Below are positions 11,001 through 22,400 of a stretch of 64,000 bases of DNA, one piece after another. The notes beneath the pieces are model-generated. The model was not told the origin of the DNA. It ran no database searches and worked only from the letters and a program-made list of their open reading frames with translations. This DNA comes from Typha latifolia. Taxonomy: Eukaryota > Streptophyta > Magnoliopsida > Poales > Typhaceae. Made by a program: the position numbers and the translations under genes. How positions within the stretch are numbered: the stretch's first letter is position 1; each line of letters opens with the position of its first letter. Location of the stretch: positions 7,842,501-7,906,500 of the forward strand of contig CM034112.1 of NCBI GenBank assembly GCA_019914945.1, read 5' to 3'.

Positions 11001-14000
11001 GGCAAAGCCTGTTAATTCATTCCTAGAAACCTGCATTTCATGCCTAGAAACCTCCATTTCATACCTAGAAATTTGTCGTACCTAAAAGCCTAGACTGCAT
11101 ACTTGCAGGCATGCATTGTGTACCTACAAGCAAGCACTGCGTACATACAAGAACGAATTCCCTACTTACAAAGCTGCAATGCATGCAAATGGACACTGCA
11201 TACATACAAGCACGGATTGCTTACCAGTAAGCAGGTATCGCTTACATAGAAGCCTCATTACATAACAAAGCTCATAAAATGGACACATCTTCTGAGACAA
11301 TTTTGTAAAGGCTAATGTTAATAATATTATTTCGATATAAGACATCTATCAGCGTTAAATGATATTTGGTCATCATACACGAGATATCCTCAATCTCTAC
11401 TACTTAAACTAAGATAAGGAACACCTTATTTTTAATTTCATGACGAATCAAAAGTAATAATGACACCAGTAAACCTAGTTACAACCAAACATCTAATTTT
11501 TCTAAACCCATTTAAGATACCTAAAATGATGATAAAAAATAAACTCACAAGAGTTTTAACTCAGGACAACACAATTAGTGATCTCCAAGGCACCTCCATT
11601 TGTGTTTTCTTTCTTTTTGTTCTCCCTCTGTGCATCTCCTTCAACCATTCAAGATAGATCCAACTAATCCAGGCAGATTCAGCATGTTGATGCTCCACGA
11701 GGTGGTGCCCACTGCCCAGTGAAGTAATCCCCAATATTCTCTCTCCTTCTGACAGTTTTTGTTGCAGATATGGTCATCAGCCTCCTCTAGCGGAGGTGGC
11801 TATTATACACCTCTATCACAAAAGTGATGGCAATGATGACTAAGGGCATTTTTGAATTTATCATAGAGTTGGCATGGCTTTGACTATTTTAATTATGTTG
11901 CTATTATCTTAACTGAGTTATCTAAATTTTCTTGTTTCCATGCCATTTTATTAAAATTTTGAGTTTCTTTCCTACATTTATATAGTTTTTAGAATTTAAA
12001 CTATTAAAAGAGATAGTCTAAAACTGAACTGTTGATACAACGAGATAGCCAATATAACTGATGCATATAGGTTTTCTAGCAACTAATATTGATACTTGAA
12101 CCCTCATATATTCCATAAACACGCATACGTGGGTATTTCCAAGAATTAAAAAAAAAAACATACCACCTTTCCAAATTGACGGTTAAGTATGGAAAAAAAA
12201 CAACATACAATTAAAGCTTGTAATCCCCATTTAGGAGAATGCTATATCATTTAAATTTTATTACATTACCACTTATGACTGTCAAGCAAATCAAAAGGAA
12301 GAAAAGCTCCCCAAAATTATTTTAGAAATTCAATCAGAATATCCAAATGCAATTTTCATCTCAAAATAATCCTTTCACCCCTCAAAAGCAATATGTCTCC
12401 ATATTTTGTTTATACTATAACTATGAATCGTCTCTCAAAGGAGATTCATTAGCTAGGAAGCAAAGGGGGGCGTCCAGACACCCTAGGTGCCACCAATTGG
12501 CACAATGCCGACACGATAATTCATGCCACAAAGTAAAGAAGGCCTGTTGATCTAAGTTTGGAATCAAAAGGGAAAATGATAAGCCAAAGCGAAGGACCGA
12601 GTCAAAGTGGAAAACCGCAACACAAAAATACATATAAAATAAGGTTGATGCATAATGGATACCTGTATGCAAGCAACCGCAGCTAATCTAGCCTTTGAGC
12701 TTCGAAAAGGATCTTCAATATTTGCATATCCATCACTATCACTATGATCTGAATCAGACGATGTAAAATCATATCTTGAAGATTCACAATCTGAAGACAC
12801 CTGGGCATCCAATAGATTACTCTTATTTCCTTCCCTTTTCCGTAAGTGTGGGGGTCTATATGGACCACGATCACTTTTTGTAGTCAGACCAGAATTCAGT
12901 TCTAAAGAACGAAATGCCTTCTCCTTTGAGTTACCGGTTGCAGGTGGTAAAGAAGACCTACTTGGAAGCCCAAACATAAAAAACATTTGCAGAGTTGCTA
13001 CAAAACCTGCCACCTTATATTTTAAAGACAATGTTAACAGTCAAAAGGAAAACAGCAAAGTATGCTGATACAGTAGGTTCAACTACCAAACTCCATAACT
13101 TACATGCCCAGAAAGAGAACCCTTAGGATCTGAAAGAACCAAATGGAGACAATGAAGAAGTTTGGTATAGAACCTGGGAACAATTAGGAGAAATCTTAAA
13201 TTCTTGAGAGTATCCATTCAGGAATTCTAAAGGACAACAAATTAAATTAGTACCTTGACATAACATTATTCTCTATAAAAAGGTTCTTTGATGACAAAAA
13301 GTCCATTACTTTCCGCAGAACCTAAAATGAAAAAGGTATTATGGAAACTACTCATAAGAAAATAACTGCATTTGAGAAATATTCTCACATCAGTAATCGA
13401 CTGCCACAAATCTCCTGGGATGGAAGACCCAGTCCTGGATAAGACATCTCCTATCAGAGTAAATGCGAAGGTCTGCATATCCCAGAGGTTCGAATACTTC
13501 ATATTTCTAATTCCAGTACTATGACCAGAAATATCAGATCCATTGGACTGGTGTAAGTAAAGAAGTTCAGCATGCAAGCATGAAACAACAGAAAGGAGAA
13601 CTCGGACTAACTGCACACTCTCTGACAATGAATTACTTCTTCGATAAGCCTTGACCATAAACCTGAGAAGAATTGTAAATACAATTAAGGATCAGAGATC
13701 ATAATGATAAATAAGAAGTGGTAACTCGTAAGTACTAACAAAGAGAGAGGATGAAATCTATACAGAATTATTTTACTTTCCTATCCTAAAATTATATGCC
13801 TCTCATAGATGCCACAAAATGAATTGAAAGTATCAAGAGGAAATATCTATCAGTAGTGCCAAATAGATCCAGGTCGAGAAGCTCTAAGTACAGCTACTTT
13901 CTAAATATCTTCCCATAAAATCTAAAAAAGTCCACTTGAACTCATAGAGAAATTTCAAGGGAACATAAGTACATAGGAATTGAAGAGGTTGAAGCGATAC

Positions 14001-15161
14001 CACAGATTATACATAGTGTGTGTTACTTGTTTAGTCAAATTCAAGTTTCTTAACTCCATTTTCATGAAGGAATTGGAGCGGCTCATTATTATAAGTTAAC
14101 AGAAGAAGAGAATTAATATCATATAATGAAACAACTTCATATATGCAATTGTATCGAGTTCAAAATAATCCCTCCTCCAAATGAGGTTCTCTGTACAATG
14201 ACATGGACGGACATCTCCAAAACTATTATCTCTTACCTATTTTCTATTTATGTTATTTATTTATGCATCAGTTCCAACCTCAAATACAATTCCTATGTAT
14301 GCTTCCGTTCCTCAAGTCAACAAAGAATTCATGTTGATACAATGCGATGAAAGTATAGCATTTAACCTGAGAATCTCCAAACATTCAGTTGTCGCATTCA
14401 CTACAGCAGTCTGAGAAGTTAAGTTGTTACTACAGGCTTTTTCAGGTAAGCACTCCAGAATCTCTTGAAGAAAGTTCAGCAAAATGACCCACGAAGAAGA
14501 ATTTATCTCCAGGTGCACTCTACAGCAAACATCATAAATCTGTACAGGAACGGCCCAAATGCACCAGAAAAATATATCAGTACATTGCATGAAATCGACA
14601 CTTCAATGTTATGAGCAGCTCAAAGAGGAGAAAAAAGATAAATTTTAGTTACTATGAGTGAGGCTGCCAACTTAAGTATAAATGCGAGATGACGGGAAAT
14701 CAGAAATGTTGCTTGTTATGAGTTCATTTGCCAATTTGGAAAATTCTGAGCAATCATGTGTTCCAATCATACGTATCCAGTGAGGAAATATTGACCAAGG
14801 AGATCAAAATTATTACCAAATGGCATATGCGAACCAATGCATCGTCCACATCTGGGCACTTCGAAACAGCCACCGCCAACTCCGCGAGAAGCATCACATC
14901 CGAAGTGACCTGAGACCAAAAGCAGAAGATTCCCCATCTCATACGAGAATACGGTACGGGAAGAAGGGACTCGGATTGGCGAAGTACCTCGTGGGGAGGG
15001 AGGTGAGCTGCGGCGGCAGCGAGGGCATCGGAGGGGTGGGAGAGGACGAGGTCGCGGAGGAGAGAGAGGAGAGTTGGGGGAGAAGGACATGCTAGGGTTT
15101 CGTCTCTCAGGGTGAGGAACGCCGTCCGCCATGATCTGACGCCGGGTGAGGACGACGCCAT
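5058..15161 (-). CDS. HEATR6: HEAT repeat-containing protein 6-like gene, 5' part (ten exons), 3' end not in window
   Basis: Minus-strand exons, all with GT..AG borders and consistent phase: 14988-15161, 14817-14909, 14367-14539, 13389-13662, 13254-13321, 13104-13173, 12663-13013, 5831-5910, 5701-5752, 5058-5211. They give about 496 residues. HEATR6 homologues are roughly twice that as I recall them, so half the gene is missing. The ATG at 15161 is the first in frame. Family marks are the PYRPPHLRKREG block in exon 7, the ARLAAVACIQDLC junction across exons 7 and 8, and the AASAIAAMLDG and GSFTTLSCSLGQILMQLHT blocks in exon 10. These belong to the DUF4042/HEAT region that starts near residue 340. 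A serine/aspartate-rich acidic linker precedes it. Intron 7 (5911-12662) is 6.75 kb and full of repeats. HEATR6 is a HEAT scaffold protein of poorly known function; no catalytic site is expected. The gene may continue left of the window or be truncated. Exon calls are firm; the family name is from remembered homologues. Confidence 0.85.
6645..7190. repeat. Foldback-family fragment with polypyrimidine tract, in HEATR6-like intron 7
   Basis: A tip-like TATCGAATTATTTTTTAATTACG stretch in the style of the foldback arms is followed at 6770-7020 by an almost pure C/T tract dominated by CTCTCT. That tract is the complement of the purine core of the element at 555-1450, so this looks like a reversed and decayed copy. 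There are no coding signals. Confidence 0.4.
7355..10032 (+). mobile_element. Internally deleted Ty3/gypsy-type LTR element in HEATR6-like intron 7
   Basis: Two direct LTR-like copies, about 7355-8079 and 9482-10032, share their start (TGAACYGRGTCA), several internal blocks such as TTTCAACTTATT and TCTAACACGAAATCATC-like text, and their GTCATATCA end. A primer-binding site TGGTATCAGAGCC starts at 8082, two bases after the 5' LTR; it is complementary to the initiator-methionine tRNA 3' end. Flanking pentamers ACTTT (7350-7354) and GCTTT (10033-10037) match at four of five bases, as a decayed 5-bp TSD would. The 1.4-kb interior holds only gag-like remnants broken by stops. No protease, RT or integrase remains, so it is non-autonomous. 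The unequal LTR lengths (725 versus 551) and divergence suggest an old insertion. Confidence 0.75.
8082..9300 (+). pseudogene. Decayed gag-like interior of the gypsy remnant
   Basis: A frame opens at 8130 (MAARGQGESYQ) shortly after the primer-binding site and stops at 8217. Further open pieces around 8390-8580 and 8745-8940, for example VKLATVTLMEEHE in the plus frame, read as coding-like acidic or basic text interrupted by stops. Position behind the primer-binding site and composition suggest gag. I see no zinc knuckle and no enzymatic motif. Confidence 0.45.
10033..11019. other. Intronic DNA between gypsy remnant and minisatellite
   Basis: No supported gene. On the minus strand at about 10340-10180 there is a short patch free of stops, too short and isolated to call. 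From about 10725 to 10990 the composition (CCACTTTGGCCATGGTTTGG and similar) suggests a MITE remnant, but no clear inverted repeat or target-site duplication was found. Confidence 0.25.
11020..11263 (+). repeat. Degenerate 21-bp minisatellite, about 12 units
   Basis: The stretch divides into consecutive units starting at 11020, 11041, 11062, 11079, 11100, 11121, 11142, 11163, 11184, 11201, 11222 and 11243. Ten are 21 bp and two (11062 and 11184) are 17 bp. An approximate unit is TACMTACAAGCNWGCATTGCA; most units begin with TAC or TGC and contain a central AAGC or AAAC. Units differ strongly from one another, so the array is old. It lies in intron 7 of the HEATR6-like gene and has no coding role I can see. 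Confidence 0.7.
11264..12662. other. Intronic DNA before HEATR6-like exon 7
   Basis: AT-rich sequence without supported exons. Around 11980-12110 there is a diverged foldback-family arm (TTAGAATTTAAACTATTAAAAG, then ATACAACGAGATAGCC and a GATACTTGAACCCTC tip). The short open frames around 12350-12670 are shadows of the region next to exon 7. Confidence 0.3.
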
Positions 15162-16448
15162 CGACGCCGAAGTGGGCTGTTCCAGCGCTGCAAGAGATGC
15201 TTTTGGAGGAGAGACTACTAATAAACGTTGTGGATTTGGACCCAACTCTAATGCTGGCCCAATTGATAAAGTGGCCGTTTGGTTTCCTTTATATTACTTT
15301 CAAAATATCTTTTTTTTAATTTCAAACTATAATTTTTTATTTTAGAATAATAATTATTTTTTATCAAAAATTATGCCTCATACCACCCAAACTCAATTAT
15401 CAATTTATCATACGCTATTATAGAAGTATTCGGCTTTCGCAAAATAATTATTTAAATAATTATATAAGCTTTCCAATGCATGTAAAATAATATATTGATC
15501 GGAGTTCATGTTAAAAAGATCTTAGCGCTACCGTAGTAAAGAAATGAACGAAGACTTTGAAGCACTTCAAAAAAGTTTTTAAAATAACGAGGAGGAGAAT
15601 GAGTTTAAAAGATGTTCGTAGCTCTTTTCTCACACTCAGTATCATCTAATAAATTAATCTATATTTTACATATGAATTAAGAACATATTACATTATTTTA
15701 TTGTACTTCATTAAATAAAAGGTAGAATTGAAACTTTTAAAAAATAAGGTGTAAAATATAAAAAATTTGCAAGCAAAATATAAAATGGGGAGAAAGTGCA
15801 GCATATATCTAAAAATAAAATAATTTTTCTTATTATTTTTTTACTTTATATCATACCAAAATAAATTATTACATCCTTATTTTAAAATACAAAAGAATAT
15901 ATATTATTCCTATAATAAAGGCAACATGTTGAGAATAATAAAATATATACTTATTCTAAAATGGCGTTTGTTCCTAAAGCAAACTACGCCTTAATAAGCT
16001 CCTGTGCCTACATACACCATCCTTGGTCTCTTCTAAACATTATCGGTCGTCAGCTACTGCCTTATAAGTAAGCTTGCTCTTGTTGATATTGTTCAGTATA
16101 ATCCTTGTTTCACAGGAATCTAAGTTTCAACTCAGTTCTTGAATAAGATTATGAAGAAACTGAGAGCATAATTCCATCCTCTGTCCTTCTTGGACCGACG
16201 TGATCTAACCTCAATGTTCCTTCTCCTGCGTCGTTTATTCGCGGCCTGCAATCCAAAACTCCAAATATCGTAAGCAAAAATTGACGCCAAGCATATCCTC
16301 TTCCTAATATTCCACCCCTCCCTCGTTCTCGTAACCCATAGTAAGCGTACTTCAGCAGACAAAAAATTTTAAAAAAAATTGACCGTTGTACGTATATGAA
16401 TCCACCATCTTCTCTAGCTTCATGCATCAACCTCAAGCCACTGTAACC
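15162..16448. promoter_or_regulatory. Divergent intergenic region between HEATR6-like and ABCB genes
   Basis: About 1.29 kb separates the two divergent start codons, so both promoters must lie here. The first roughly 100 bases next to the HEATR6-like start are GC-rich; 15300-15990 is AT-rich with many TTATTTT runs; 16130-16440 is mixed and probably holds the ABCB 5' UTR. I cannot assign a TATA box or transcription start with confidence. Confidence 0.45.
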
Positions 16449-19400
16449 ATGGCATCCGTTCCCTATGACGAGCCGGCGGTGGGATCCGTAGTCGGCGGCG
16501 ACGCAAAGCCGCTGCCGTTTATGAGGCTGCTTAGCTACGCCGACGCCGCCGATTGGGTCTTGATGGGGTTGGGAACCTTGGGGTCGGTGGTGCACGGCAT
16601 GGCGCAGCCCGTCGGATATCTCCTCCTCGGCCGAGCCCTGGACGCGTTCGGGAACAACATAAGCGATGAAAGAGCCATGGTTAGGGCGCTCTATAAGGTA
16701 CGTACTTTGGATTATCATACTATATTCAAGGCTTTGTTAGTAGTAGCTTTTTGGCCAATTTGCTTCAAAACTAGGGATAATTACGTTAAGTACTCTTAAC
16801 TATGAAATCCTCTTAACCCCACAACAATGTTAACAGAAAATATTTAAAGCTATATTACCTTTAACTTTTCTGTCATTTTCTTCTCTAAATTAAGAGTAAA
16901 ATGGTCCCAGAAGATCTAAAATTAATCAAGAAGCATTCACATAATCTTAAATTTCAGAATACAATCTCTTATTCTAGAATAATAGATAAAAAAATAATCT
17001 ATTATAAAATATAAATACTATTAATCAAATTTACATCCAATTAAAGAGTATTTTAGTAAAAAAAAATTCTTACATTCACTTTATATCACATCAAACATAA
17101 CTATTACATATTTATTTTAGAATACAAGTAATTATTTATAAAAGAAATCTCTTATTTTGATAATAATAATTCCTATTTAATCTCTTTAGAATATTGCAGT
17201 GATTTTAATTTTAGTAGCGGAGGGAATGTCATGAAAAATATTCTAGTATTGTCATGTAACATTATGCCAATAAATTGAAGTCCATGTAAATAGCTGATTC
17301 TGAGACAAAATTTTACATAGTAATTTAGCATTAAAAAAGTCAAATTTGAAGACAGCGAGTTACTATAGTCTAGTTGACAAAAAGTTTAATAATTAACTAG
17401 TTTGAAAATTATTCTAGAACGGTAATAAGTTTTGCTTGGTGTAGCAGATTGGCCAAAAATTCCTCAAGCCATTATAATTTTGTGATTAGTGTATTTTGAT
17501 TGATATATATATATATTTTTTTTTTTTCTTTTGGTTTCTTTCTGGGTGTGGATTGTAGGTGGTTCCGTTTGTGTGGTACATGGCAATTGCTACTCTCCCT
17601 GCTGGAATGCTGGGTGAGTGAAGTGATCTTCTTATAAGTGCTAACAGTAGTGCATTGTTTCATTTGCAACATCATGTAAAGCTTTATGTTTCAGTTCTCT
17701 CTTATACTTTTGTTATCCCCTAGTGGTCTTTAATTGTGTAGAATATATAATATACATGATCCGATGCAGATCCAAAATAATTGGAGCATAGTAGTATGGA
17801 AATGAGGACTGATTTATACATGAGATATATAGTATCTGATTAGATACTATGACATGTTTTGGTCCCTAAAATAGAGTTTTTGACTTTTTGAAGTCTATCA
17901 AAATATTTTTTCTTTTCACATGTCTAATTCATCTTGAAATTTTAATATATGACTAGTTAAGTTGGAAAGTCGGTTTGAGGCGACGATTTCTAAATATAAG
18001 TCTCTGATTAGATTAGAGTGAAATAGCTAAAAGAATTGCTAAATATTAGAGAAAAAGTTTTCATCTAAAACGCTCAGCGATTTATATTTAGAAGTTATTA
18101 AATTAGAAAATAATTTATATGAAAATGCTTTTTATCACACTTATCAAATTATATCAATCAACAATTTATATTTAAAAATTGTTATCAAAGTCAATGATTT
18201 CTCAACTCACATAATTTTATATTTAATTTTTAAAGTGTATTAGATGTATGAAAAAGAATCTTGGGAGGGCTAATTTGGTCAAACTCTCTAAAATGGACCT
18301 TAGAACAAAAGAGTAAAACCATAGAAGACAAGCAATTTAATTAAGAGATCAAACACAAGGTAAGCAAATTAAATGAACTCTTATCTCGTTCCAACCAACA
18401 AAATCTGTTTCCTATCTTTTAATTTTATTTCATTACTTCTGAACAACGGAATTCATTTTCAAATGAAATCAATTGAATTCCATTTAGAATTTGGAACTAA
18501 CCATAGTTTAGTTTCAGATTTCATACTTATTCTATTGTAACTTTTGAAAAACTAGTAGGCAGTTGTTACAATCAATACAAAACTAACACATCATGCAAGT
18601 ATACAAATTTTCCTTTTTCTTTTTTCCTGTCCGTAGAGTTTAGTTCTTACTTCTAGGAAATTATCATTCCAGCTTAAAGGGCCAAACAACCATACTTGTA
18701 CCATTCTCTGAAACATTTAAGTAATTACCTCAAAGGAATTAACAAATCAATAGAAAATCCTAGACGCAAATTAGATTTCCACAGCTTTCCTCTCAAATTC
18801 AGTAGGAAAATTTCTATTTTGCTGCACATCTATCTCAAGATGCTCTGTTCTCTATTCCACTGATTGCAAATGAGCTACAGAAATCTCATGCTGGATGTAT
18901 TCAAGTGAGAGACAACTAGCGCACTTGCGACTGGCATTTCTGAAAGCAGTTCTCAATCAAGATATTGAAGCTTTTGACACTGATTTAACTACAGCTCAGG
19001 TCATCTCTGGAATGACGACCCATATGAGTGTCATACAAGATGCAATTGGTGAGAAGGTATGGGATAAAAAAGACTTACAAATTATCCATTACAATAACAC
19101 ATTGTAAGAAATATAAATGGAGCATTATAAAGAAAGTTAAATTATATGCAGTAAGAGTTCTGGTAGTTATCACTTGACCATCTCCTTCATGCAATATAAT
19201 TCTCATTGATATTCTAACTCCTCTGCAGTTGGGGCGTTCCATATCAAGCTTCTCCACTTTCTTAGTTGGTATCCTCATTGCTTTCTTTTGCTGCTGGGAA
19301 GTGGCTTTGCTTGCTCTGCTCGTTGTCCCTTTGATTCTTGCTATTGGAGCAACCTACACTAAGAAGATGAATACTCTATCATCCTTGAGGATGACCTATA

Positions 19401-22400
19401 CATCTGAAGCAACAGCTATAGTAGAACAGGTACCAAATTTAGTATAATGCAGAAGGAAAGAGTTATGAAAACTTTCAGACATAAAAAAGAACGGAAATGT
19501 TTCAAGGGCCATTTTTACATATCTAGTTCTATAAATTTGCTAAACTAGAACTTTAAACTGTTATGAGAATTTAGAAACAACCACTACTAACCTTGTTATT
19601 TGACAAAATACTGACAATGTATATCCGCAGACATTATCCCATATCAAGACTGTTTTTTCCTTTGTTGGAGAGAGCTCGTCTGTTAAGTACTTCTCTTCCT
19701 GCATGGAGAAGCAGTATGTAATGAGTAAGAAAGAGGCAGTGATAAAAGGGCTGGGATTGGGCTCATTTCAAGCAGTAACATTCTGTTCATGGGCTTTAAT
19801 TGTTTGGGTGGGAGCAGTAGTAGTTACTGCAAATAGAGCCAAGGGAGGTGATGTAATAGCTGCTGTAATGAGTATCCTATTTGGAGCAATGTAATTATCC
19901 GAAAAGAGACTTTCAGTTTTTGACATAAATTAAGTTTCTGAAGTATAAATAATTCATTTTTCTTCATAAATTGCAGATCAATTACATATGCTGCACCTGA
20001 TTTTCAGATATTTAATCAGGCAAAAGCTGCAGGAAGTGAAGTTTTCAAGGTGATAAAACAAAAACCAGGTATAAATTATGAAACAAAAGGAGAGATCTTA
20101 GAAAAGGTTGCTGGAGAGATAGACATTAAAGAGGTGCATTTTGCTTATCCATCACGTCAGAATAAGCCTATTCTCCAAAACTTCTCATTGTTCGTACCAG
20201 CAGGCAAAATAGTTGCTCTTGTGGGTAGTAGTGGATGTGGGAAGAGCACAGTCATCTCCTTAGTTCAGAGGTTCTACAATCCAACCTCAGGTTCCATCAT
20301 GCCTCCCTCTTCATGTGTTCTGAAGTGTAGTCCTCAATTGCCTATTACTTTAACCAATCTGACACAAGTAGTCTAATTTTAAGCTTTATGCTCACATAAA
20401 CTAAATTTCGGAAAGCGCGAAACAGAATTCTGATACCTTATATTAAAGTTAAAATAAGTGATACTAGCTGATAAGAAATGTGCCTTGACTATACAGATGC
20501 ATATGCCTGAATGACAAATCTGCAGAAGTATGCATTCTGTATTACTAATAGGTTAGGTCTAAGATTACAGGTGGCATATTTGTTGACGGCTACAACGTTA
20601 AGGATCTGGATCTGAAGTTCCTACGGAGAAATATTGCTGCAGTTTCACAGGAGCCATCACTCTTTGCAGGCAATATTAAGGATAATCTGAAGATTGGTAA
20701 AATGGAAGCAAGTGATGAAGACATAGTTAACGCAGCTTCAGCAGCCAATGCACATTCGTTCATATCCCAACTTCCATATGAATACTCAACTGAGGTAAGA
20801 TTCCAGGTGGCGCTGCAACCAAAGAATAATTATAATGACCAAGACTGTCTCTTATATTGACTGAAGTATCACATACCCTAGAGATCTAATCTAAAGCTTC
20901 TGAAAATTGCACACACCAAAATATGTACAGAATTGGCATTTGGCAACATGCACCTGTTTGTTGAGAATCACAAATTACGACATAGTTATTAAATATTTGA
21001 ATTATGATTACATCTGTGATAACTAATAAGCTGCTTGAAATGAGATGGTTTAACCATGCTCTGTCAGGGTTGTCAAGGTGGGCATGCCTTTTACATGGGG
21101 GAACCGGATGGAAGTTGGATGGATCATATTATGGGGGATAAAAGGCCAAACAAATCCTTTGGCCGAAAGTCACTTGATAAAGTGTTTCTGAGATTAAATA
21201 TGGAATTTGAATGGAAAATACTACAAACTTACAGTTTGCCTACATGACTGATTTGAGTAATAATTAATAGTGATCGAATGAATACACATTAGTAGAAAGA
21301 CAATCTAAAGATAGCAACACTCGAGGAGTCTTGGCTTGAGGTCTAATGATTTAGAAAAGTGTAAAATGACAGACGGCTGGAATCAACTTATTCATCTGAT
21401 TCATTTAGTTATTTTTCATCATTACTTTAGGCTTTAACTTCAAATAAAAACATGATCATTCATAATTTTTAACAGAAATGTCTAGTATAAAAATAAATAA
21501 GATAGATAAAAAGAAATTCAGATGTATGTTATGCGACAGATAGTGAAGCCTGTATCAAATAGTTAAATTGAACAGTAATCAAAAACTCCGTAAAGTGTTT
21601 GATGTTAGAAATCTCTGTTAGTAGTCACCAAAGTAGTAAATTTCCTTTTATTGAACTAGCCAAACAATGCCTCATAGCTGATACCACTTGTATTATTTTG
21701 GTAATTTTAATTGTCATTTGTTCAGAAAGTGCCTTTCACTTGAATATACACCAGCTACTCTTGAGAGACTACATTATGTAGATGTAGTTCTCTTTTCTTA
21801 CTCTATTTCATTCACTTATTTTCCTCATGGTTGATATAATTGGCCCAGCTAGGTGAGAGGGGCATGCAATTATCAGGTGGGCAGAAACAGAGAGTAGCTA
21901 TTGCAAGGGCGGTGCTGAAGGACCCACCAATTCTGCTTCTTGATGAGGCAACAAGTGCACTCGACTCAGAGTCTGAAAAACTGGTCCAAGATGCTCTTGA
22001 GAAAGCCATGCAGGGAAGAACTGTTATCCTTATAGCTCACAGAATGTCAACAGTCGTAAATTCAGATATCATTGTTGTGGTGGAGAATGGACGAGTAGCA
22101 CAGAGTGGAACACACAAGGAACTGTTGGAGACCAGCAAATACTATAGCAATGTATTTAACATGCAAAATGTAGAGATAGAAGCTGGACAGACAGAAACAA
22201 GGTAGGCAGGCATCTAGGCCTCTTGCTACACAAATTCTACAGTTCTGGAAAAACTTTCTCAACAATTGAAATCTTATCTTCTGTTTTAATTTTAAACAGA
22301 GCTAGAGATCATTCAAAAGAAGCAGAACAAACCATTGAAAGGTCTCAAATGCAAGCTTTCAAGATCCATGAACATTGCAAGAAACCAGATGAAGAACCGA

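Noticed and set aside
15112..15345. Plus-strand frame of 77 codons over the HEATR6-like start
   Set aside because: Shadow of the GC-rich first exon on the minus strand.
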